A stretch of DNA of 25,121 nucleotides. Origin: a virus. The stretch covers positions 1-25,121 of IMG/VR virus record IMGVR_UViG_3300028581_001824; one strand, 5' to 3'. The position numbers and the translations under genes are program-made. Position 1 is the first letter of the stretch, and each line of letters begins with the position of its first letter. The notes under the pieces were generated by a model. That model was not told the origin of the DNA. It saw only the letters and a list, made by a program, of their open reading frames with translations, and ran no database searches. Of the stretch, positions 20,373 to 25,121 are shown in pieces.

Positions 20373-20485
20373 AAACAAGGTTAGAACAGCGTCTATGGTG
20401 CTACAGAGTTGAAGTTCGCGAAACACAATCAAATATGGCTTTTAGAGAGGGGCATAGATGTTGGGACGAAGACTTATTTGCATAG
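20369..20485 (+). pseudogene. second, diverged copy of the queD 3' end (38-codon remnant)
   Basis: A 38-residue frame starting by ATGA overlap with the previous gene. After nine unrelated-looking residues it reads RLWCYRVEVRETQSNMAF and on to a stop, matching the QueD C-terminus at 27 of 30 positions, while 19 of 90 bases differ, mostly at synonymous sites. So it is not a recent copy of the neighbouring queD but a homologous end from another lineage. Alone it lacks the catalytic Cys and zinc site. It was probably brought in with, or left by, the endonuclease cassette. Confidence 0.85.
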
Positions 20486-20496
20486 TAATATACGCA

Positions 20497-20504
20497 TATA
20501 AATA
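20497..20504 (+). promoter_or_regulatory. T4-type late promoter (TATAAATA) at the GT-A gene
   Basis: A perfect TATAAATA box eight bases before the ATG at 20513. With T4 geometry the transcript begins at about 20510, three bases before the start codon. No Shine-Dalgarno sequence is seen. Confidence 0.55.
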
Positions 20505-20512
20505 TTTCCACA

Positions 20513-21346
20513 ATGACAAACGAATATAAAATAGCCATATTGTTGCCTACTCGTGGCCGCACAACAACACTAACCCGCAGTCTAATAGGCCTATTAGAAA
20601 AAGCCAATGACCTGGACAGTATACAGGTCTTATTAGGACTCGATACCGATGATGCTGTGGGCATTACTCATTTCCAAGATGAAATACAACCTAAATTAGA
20701 TGATATGGGTGTTCATTATACAGCCATGTCTTTTGAACCAATGGGATATAGTCAATTACATGACTATGTAAACACCCTGGCTAAAAATAGTTCAGCAGAT
20801 TGGATGTTCTTCTGGAATGACGATGCTGTAATGGAAACACAAGGTTGGGACACCGAAATAGAAAAATATACCGGTGAGTTTAAACTCCTGGCTGTTCATA
20901 CACACAATGACCATCCTTACAGTATATTCCCTATTGTTCCGCGAGCATGGTTAGATGTAATTGGTCATCTAAGTTTGCACAGCATGAACGATGCTTGGCT
21001 TAGTCAAAATGCCTATTGCGTTGGTATTTGGGAACGGATTGAGGTTAATGTATTGCATGATCGTGCAGACCTTACTGGTAATAATCGAGACGCCACCTAC
21101 CAGCAACGAGAGTTACTAGAGGGAAATCCAAGTAATCCTAGAGACTTTCATCATCCAGATATGATATACCTGCGTATGGCGGAATGCGATAAACTCAATG
21201 AGTACTTAGGTAGTATAGGTGTGGATAATAGTTTTTGGTGTCGGGCTAAAGATAACAAACAAGACCCGTGGGAAAATCTACGCAACAATGATATAAATGG
21301 GCAGATGCGACAGTTTCAAGTGGCCGTTCCAGCGAGTACACCATGA
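20513..21346 (+). CDS. GT-A glycosyltransferase (GT2-like)
   Basis: A 277-residue protein beginning with the nucleotide-sugar binding start of GT-A enzymes (IAILLPTRGRTTTLTRSL, residues 7-24). The metal-binding D-x-D-type motif is FFWNDDAVM (about 100-108), followed by a typical GW (QGWD). YIVPRAW- and WL-rich segments follow, as in phage and bacterial family 2-like transferases. It likely uses a nucleotide-activated sugar made by the enzymes encoded just downstream; the acceptor is unknown. It ends by ATGA overlap with the dehydratase gene, so the two are translationally coupled. Confidence 0.75.
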   Translation: MTNEYKIAILLPTRGRTTTLTRSLIGLLEKANDLDSIQVLLGLDTDDAVGITHFQDEIQPKLDDMGVHYTAMSFEPMGYSQLHDYVNTLAKNSSADWMFFWNDDAVMETQGWDTEIEKYTGEFKLLAVHTHNDHPYSIFPIVPRAWLDVIGHLSLHSMNDAWLSQNAYCVGIWERIEVNVLHDRADLTGNNRDATYQQRELLEGNPSNPRDFHHPDMIYLRMAECDKLNEYLGSIGVDNSFWCRAKDNKQDPWENLRNNDINGQMRQFQVAVPASTP

Positions 21347-22383
21347 AAAAAACTGTACTAGTAACTGGGGGTGCTGGGTTCATTGGTCATCACATGATTC
21401 GTCGACTACTCAAGCATGAAGAATACAGTATTATCTCGATGGATCGGCTGGATTTCTCTGGCAATTTAAATCGATTGTCCGAGTTAAGCCAGGAGTTTGG
21501 ATCTGACGCAATGAGTCGATTACGTGTGATTTTTCATGACCTACGTGCAGAAATTAATCCACAGTTGGCAAAACAAATCGGTCATGTCGACTATATTATT
21601 CACATGGCTGCAGGCAGCCATGTAACTCGTAGTATCGAAAATCCTATGTTGTTTGTACAAGACAACGTGGTCGGTACTTGTAATTTGTTAGACTATGCTC
21701 GTAGATATTTGCCCGACCTAGCAAAGTTTATTAACTTTGGCACAGACGAAGTCTTTGGTTCTGCGCCAGAAGGTGTAGAATATAAAGAATACGATCGTTA
21801 CAATAGTCGTAGTCCGTACTCGGCCACCAAAGCCGGCGCAGAGGAACTATGCGTGGCTTACGAAAATACGTTTGGCATGCCCGTCTACTGTACACACACC
21901 ATGAATGTGTTTGGTGAGCGCCAACTACCGGAGAAGTTTATTGGTATTGCTATGCGTAAGATCTTGGCTGGAGAGGAAGTTACCATCCACTGCGATGAAG
22001 AAACAGGTACACAAAGTGGCCTTCGTCATTGGGTGCATGCCGCAGATGTTGCAGATGCTACTATGTTTATCATGGCGTTACCACACAAAGGCTTTCCTCT
22101 CGCTAGTGACTTTGGTGGTGCCACATGTCCTAAGTTTAACATTGTAGGACAGCAAGAAGTTTCAAACTTTGACGTAGCACAAAAGATTGCCGATGTATTA
22201 GGACAAGAACTCAAGTACACCATGGTTGGCTACGATACACAACGCCCAGGACACGATTTCCGTTATGCTCTCAGCGGCGAGTACATGAAAAAGCTAGGCT
22301 GGGAACCCAAGTATAGTTTTGATACTAGAATTGAACAAATGGTTACTTGGACCTTAAAGAACGATCGCTGGTTAAAGATATGA
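21343..22383 (+). CDS. dTDP-glucose 4,6-dehydratase-like enzyme (RmlB family)
   Basis: A 346-residue extended short-chain dehydrogenase that would convert an NDP-hexose to the 4-keto-6-deoxy form, the entry step to deoxysugars. NAD-binding GGAGFIGHH is at residues 9-17. Diagnostic for RmlB is TDEVFG (about 134-139, with catalytic Asp-Glu), then SPYSATKAGAE (about 155-165, Tyr and Lys) and NVFGERQLPEKFI (188-200). RHWVHAADVADA matches the usual R-x-W-x-(Y/H)-V-x-D. No RmlA thymidylyltransferase is in the window, so the activated sugar must come from elsewhere. Its start overlaps the GT-A stop, and its stop overlaps the methyltransferase start. Confidence 0.88.
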   Translation: MKKTVLVTGGAGFIGHHMIRRLLKHEEYSIISMDRLDFSGNLNRLSELSQEFGSDAMSRLRVIFHDLRAEINPQLAKQIGHVDYIIHMAAGSHVTRSIENPMLFVQDNVVGTCNLLDYARRYLPDLAKFINFGTDEVFGSAPEGVEYKEYDRYNSRSPYSATKAGAEELCVAYENTFGMPVYCTHTMNVFGERQLPEKFIGIAMRKILAGEEVTIHCDEETGTQSGLRHWVHAADVADATMFIMALPHKGFPLASDFGGATCPKFNIVGQQEVSNFDVAQKIADVLGQELKYTMVGYDTQRPGHDFRYALSGEYMKKLGWEPKYSFDTRIEQMVTWTLKNDRWLKI

Positions 22384-23591
22384 GTTATGTAAAAGAAAAT
22401 AATAAGTGTTTAGCCTGTGGATCAGATGATATTCACACTGCATTAGACCTAGGCACACAGCCGTTGGCTAATAGTTATAAGGAGTCTATAGACGAACACG
22501 AATCTCGTTATCCGTTGGGTGTACGTCTCTGTCATAATTGTTTTCATTTGCAGTTAAGTCATACAGTAGATCCTGAAATTATCTATAAAAATTATTTGTA
22601 TGCCACAGGAACAAATCGAACTATCAAAGACTATTCTAAGTGGTTTGCAGATTTTTGTTTAGAATCTTGCACAACAGCCAAAACTGTATTAGACATCGGC
22701 TGTAATGATGGTACACAACTTGATTATTTTAAGGCTTTGGGGGTTGATACGTATGGCATTGATCCTGCAGAAAATTTACACTCCCGAAGCAATAAAAATC
22801 ATAATGTAGTTTGCGATTTCTTTGGGCCTGCGGCGGTAAACGAGTTAAACAAAGTTGACTACGATATTATTGTGGCACAAAATGTATGCGCTCATAATCC
22901 GGATCCATACGGATTTGTTAAAACTTGTAGTGAACTAATGTCTGACGATACTGTGTTGTTTATACAAACTAGCCAAGCTGACATGGTTTTACACAACGAG
23001 TTTGACACTATCTATCACGAGCATGTAAACTTCTTTAATGCCAACAGCATGAATGAACTGGCACGGCGTGTTGGGCTTAATCTAGTCGATGTTATTAAAA
23101 CTCCCATACATGGCAATAGTTACATATTTGTGTTAAGCAAGCGATCAGCCAATCAGCATCGTGTTCAAAATATCTTAGACCTTGAAGAAGCCAACGGATT
23201 ACTAAACATCAACACATATGATCGTTGGTCCGAGACTGTTTACAAAAATGTAAATCAATTAATTTCCACAATCAATCAGCATCGCCGACAAGGATTCACG
23301 TTAGTCGGATATGGTGCGGCTGCCAAAGGTAATACATTACTAAATTTTGCCGACATCCAATTGGATGTTATTGTAGATGACAATCCACTTAAACAAGGAA
23401 AATTTACACCTGGAACTAGTGTGCCTATTGTTAGTATTGATTATCTTCAGAAGCAAGGCGAAGATGCTCGGTTATTATTTGTTCCTCTGGCATGGAATTT
23501 CTTTAAAGAAATCAAGTCAAAGATTCAATCAGTTAGATCTAATCCTAATGATCATTTTGTAAAATACTTTCCGGAAGTAGAAGTTCTGTGA
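22380..23591 (+). CDS. sugar C-methyltransferase (NovU/TylC3/EvaC-like)
   Basis: A 403-residue SAM-dependent enzyme that adds a methyl group to the carbon of a keto-deoxysugar, giving branched sugars. The ATG at 22380 overlaps the previous stop (ATGA). The domain order is typical: a zinc-binding N-terminus (CLACGS, LDLGTQPLANS, LCHNC; residues 9-61), a central methyltransferase core with SAM loop LDIGCNDGTQLDYF (about 106-119) and GIDPAENL, the YHEHVNFF segment with the active-site His region (about 218-226), and a C-terminal Rossmann-like domain beginning GYGAAAKGNTLLNF (about 315-328). It fits directly after a 4,6-dehydratase because its usual substrates are the 4-keto-6-deoxy sugars. Confidence 0.88.
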   Translation: MSYVKENNKCLACGSDDIHTALDLGTQPLANSYKESIDEHESRYPLGVRLCHNCFHLQLSHTVDPEIIYKNYLYATGTNRTIKDYSKWFADFCLESCTTAKTVLDIGCNDGTQLDYFKALGVDTYGIDPAENLHSRSNKNHNVVCDFFGPAAVNELNKVDYDIIVAQNVCAHNPDPYGFVKTCSELMSDDTVLFIQTSQADMVLHNEFDTIYHEHVNFFNANSMNELARRVGLNLVDVIKTPIHGNSYIFVLSKRSANQHRVQNILDLEEANGLLNINTYDRWSETVYKNVNQLISTINQHRRQGFTLVGYGAAAKGNTLLNFADIQLDVIVDDNPLKQGKFTPGTSVPIVSIDYLQKQGEDARLLFVPLAWNFFKEIKSKIQSVRSNPNDHFVKYFPEVEVL

Positions 23592-24355
23592 AGAATTATC
23601 TAGTTAAAGGTCTACATCGTATCGATAGTACACAGTGGTGGCCTGGACGCGACCGTGCCGACGAAGGCGACTTATACTACTATTATGAAAAGATGGCCAA
23701 GTTAAGTGAAGCCAGCTTCTTTCAAAACTTACTAGGCGACTGGGAATATATCAAACTAGAATCAACGGCTACAGATGTTAACCATGTGTTCCGTCAGCAA
23801 TTCCGTGCTATTTGGGATATTTGGTCAAGCGAGCCTTGCAACATTTATTATTGCGGTAGCGATGTACAAGTTATTAAACCAGTGGAAGTATTTGGTCGGT
23901 ATAAACATTTCTTACTGTTTAACTACACAGATCCAAAGAATCTTGATGAGTACTCGCATTTCCTAAATGCTGACATACGTTACTATCCTGCCGAAATGGA
24001 TCGTGCAATGTTTGAGCAAGCACTAACAGATGTTGCAGAAGCTACAGAATGGAACAATGATCAAAAGCTATACAATCGCATGGTTTGGTCGCAAGGACTT
24101 ACTCTGGATCAGGTAATCGATCCAACAATGGCTTACCAAGGTCCCTGGTTACCCGGAGACGAACGTACCAAACAATTTACTGACAACTGGAATGGTTGCC
24201 GTTTAGAAGATGCTAATATTGTTCACTGGCACGGTAGTCGTAATGCTGATGCTAAACTAAATCTTATGCAATCAATTAACGACCAATTGGGTATTCCTGC
24301 TATTCCGGTAAATCCTAGAGCAACAAAAACCCTGGATATCTCTCATTATCCTTGA
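23588..24355 (+). CDS. putative glycosyltransferase-like protein
   Basis: A 255-residue protein starting with GTG (23588), overlapping the previous stop as GTGA; GGAAG lies about nine bases upstream. Sequence resembling a GT-A-type donor site is YYCGSDVQVIKPVEVFG (about 86-102), with the Asp in the place of a D-x-D strand end, and NIVHWHGSRNADAKLNL (about 213-229) resembles the C-terminal H-(W/F)-x-G-x-x-K loop that binds the diphosphate in family 8-like and related transferases. Position behind the sugar enzymes supports this. No closer family is recognised, and it could be another enzyme of the sugar pathway. Confidence 0.55.
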   Translation: MKNYLVKGLHRIDSTQWWPGRDRADEGDLYYYYEKMAKLSEASFFQNLLGDWEYIKLESTATDVNHVFRQQFRAIWDIWSSEPCNIYYCGSDVQVIKPVEVFGRYKHFLLFNYTDPKNLDEYSHFLNADIRYYPAEMDRAMFEQALTDVAEATEWNNDQKLYNRMVWSQGLTLDQVIDPTMAYQGPWLPGDERTKQFTDNWNGCRLEDANIVHWHGSRNADAKLNLMQSINDQLGIPAIPVNPRATKTLDISHYP

Positions 24356-24380
24356 CATGCTATCATAGTAAGTGTATAAT
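24352..24380 (+). promoter_or_regulatory. perfect consensus sigma70 promoter, TSS predicted at the start codon
   Basis: TTGACA, exactly 17 bases, TATAAT, with every position matching consensus. The usual start site seven bases after the -10 is 24387, the A of the ATG, which would give a leaderless mRNA. Confidence 0.85.
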
Positions 24381-24386
24381 AATAAT

Positions 24387-24917
24387 ATGAAAAAAGTATA
24401 TTATACCTGGCAAGATGTTGAGCGTCAGACCCAAGAAATCCTACGTCAACTACAACGTGATGCATGGATGCCCGATTATGTTGTTGGACTTACCCGCGGC
24501 GGATTGGTTCCAGCTAACCTTATTAGTCAATACTTAGAAGTTCCAATGGAAACACTTAAAGTAAGTCTACGTGACGGTGGTGAACCTGAATCAAACCTAT
24601 GGATGGCCGAGGATGCATACGGCTACGAAGTTTTTGATCCAATGTGTTCCAACGATGGTCGTAAGAAGATCCTTATTGTAGATGATATCAATGATTCAGG
24701 TGCTACACTAAACTGGATTAAACAAGATTGGATGAGTAGTTGTATGCCAGTTGACAGCCGGTGGGATCATGTATGGGGAAATAATGTTCGTGTTGCTGTA
24801 CTCGTAGATAACGAATCTAGTGCTAGCGAATTAAATGTTAGTTATTCAGCTGTCGGCCTAAATAAAGCTGAAGAAGATGTCTGGATTTGTTTCCCCTGGG
24901 AGGAATTTTGGAAATGA
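24387..24917 (+). CDS. phosphoribosyltransferase
   Basis: A 176-residue type I phosphoribosyltransferase, which joins a purine or related base to PRPP. The PRPP-binding loop ILIVDDINDSGATL (about residues 94-107) is unmistakable, and VVGLTRGGLVPANLISQYL (33-51) is the usual first strand and helix. It has the size and look of xanthine-guanine or hypoxanthine phosphoribosyltransferases. The substrate cannot be told; a 7-deazaguanine-type base is conceivable given the other genes but unproven. I chose the ATG at 24387 (MKKVYYTWQD) rather than the in-frame GTG at 24372 because the GTG lies within the promoter spacer and overlaps its -10 region. It is coupled by ATGA to the next gene. Confidence 0.85.
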   Translation: MKKVYYTWQDVERQTQEILRQLQRDAWMPDYVVGLTRGGLVPANLISQYLEVPMETLKVSLRDGGEPESNLWMAEDAYGYEVFDPMCSNDGRKKILIVDDINDSGATLNWIKQDWMSSCMPVDSRWDHVWGNNVRVAVLVDNESSASELNVSYSAVGLNKAEEDVWICFPWEEFWK

Positions 24918-25111
24918 AAATACATTATAGAGAACCTACACTTTTAGAACAAATGGCAGATGCTATCCGTGATAGCAAAAAACCTATTGATTATTTTGAA
25001 TTAGACAGTAACGAACTTAATACATATTACAGCAATTTTGATAGAACCGCACAAAACGATGGAACCAATCATTATTCATATAAAGGTGTTCCAATAAAGG
25101 TTAAACAATGA
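24914..25111 (+). CDS. small phage protein, unknown function
   Basis: A 65-residue protein whose ATG overlaps the phosphoribosyltransferase stop (ATGA); GGGAGGAA about nine bases upstream is a strong ribosome-binding site. It starts MKIHYREPTLLEQMADAI and is rich in Asn and Tyr toward the C-terminus (HYSYKGVPIKV). No known domain. Probably cotranscribed with the phosphoribosyltransferase. Its stop overlaps another start at 25108. Confidence 0.65.
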   Translation: MKIHYREPTLLEQMADAIRDSKKPIDYFELDSNELNTYYSNFDRTAQNDGTNHYSYKGVPIKVKQ

Positions 25112-25121
25112 AAATTAAAGT
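25108..25121 (+). CDS. start of a further gene cut by the window edge
   Basis: ATGAAAATTAAAGT begins by ATGA overlap with the preceding stop and runs off the window. Only the first four codons are seen, so nothing can be said about the product. The coupling pattern matches that of the neighbours. Confidence 0.35.

Overview
The window looks like part of the genome of an uncultured, A+T-rich, T4-like (myovirus-type) bacteriophage. The evidence is a family B DNA polymerase of the gp43 type with all exonuclease and polymerase motifs, a gp45-type sliding clamp, a probable DsbA-like DNA-binding protein, T4-style late promoter boxes (TATAAATA and variants), strings of genes overlapping by ATGA or TAATG, and at least five homing-endonuclease genes (two GIY-YIG, two HNH with tandem 21-residue repeats, one DUF723-type). 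The host cannot be identified from the sequence. Several close matches to the bacterial sigma70 promoter consensus indicate early transcription by host RNA polymerase.

Layout. At 44-787 two small genes on the minus strand face away from the rest and have their own sigma70 promoter. From 875 to 3185, three coupled genes on the plus strand follow a late-type box. They encode mosaic proteins built from short interchangeable modules: four QGVAE linkers, a shared C-terminal GDVDEIGTSDVS module, and a CTKDCSGHRAGY tag that is also joined to a cytidine-deaminase-like domain. From 3307 to 11073 come a GIY-YIG endonuclease, the DsbA-like gene, an HNH endonuclease, DNA polymerase, a methyltransferase-like protein, the sliding clamp and a DpdA/TGT-family transglycosylase. 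From 11073 to 12824 there are small genes coupled downstream of dpdA, one of them a probable T-fold protein. From 12836 to 16315 there is a DUF723 endonuclease, a GT-B glycosyltransferase, a sugar-nucleotide epimerase and a very short DegT-type aminotransferase. From 16392 to 18939 lie folE, a HIT protein, an inverted HNH gene and queD. From 18980 to 20485 a GIY-YIG endonuclease and two small ORFs are followed by a second, diverged copy of the queD 3' end. From 20513 to the end there are a GT-A glycosyltransferase, a dTDP-glucose 4,6-dehydratase-like enzyme, a sugar C-methyltransferase, a further putative glycosyltransferase, a phosphoribosyltransferase and small proteins.

How the genes may work together. 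FolE, QueD and the DpdA-like transglycosylase are the first steps and the insertion step of a 7-deazaguanine DNA-modification pathway. QueE and QueC are not in the window and must lie elsewhere or come from the host. Interleaved with them is a deoxy-sugar set (4,6-dehydratase, epimerase, aminotransferase, C-methyltransferase, three candidate glycosyltransferases) that could decorate virion, host envelope or DNA; the target is unknown.

The most unusual element is the modular protein cluster at 875-3185. Its first member has a T4 internal-protein-like N-terminus, repeated V-A-E sites resembling the T4 prohead protease motif, and linkers nearly invariant at the DNA level. This suggests shuffled, possibly packaged and processed, phage proteins. 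No homology search was possible; family names rest on motifs visible in the translations.
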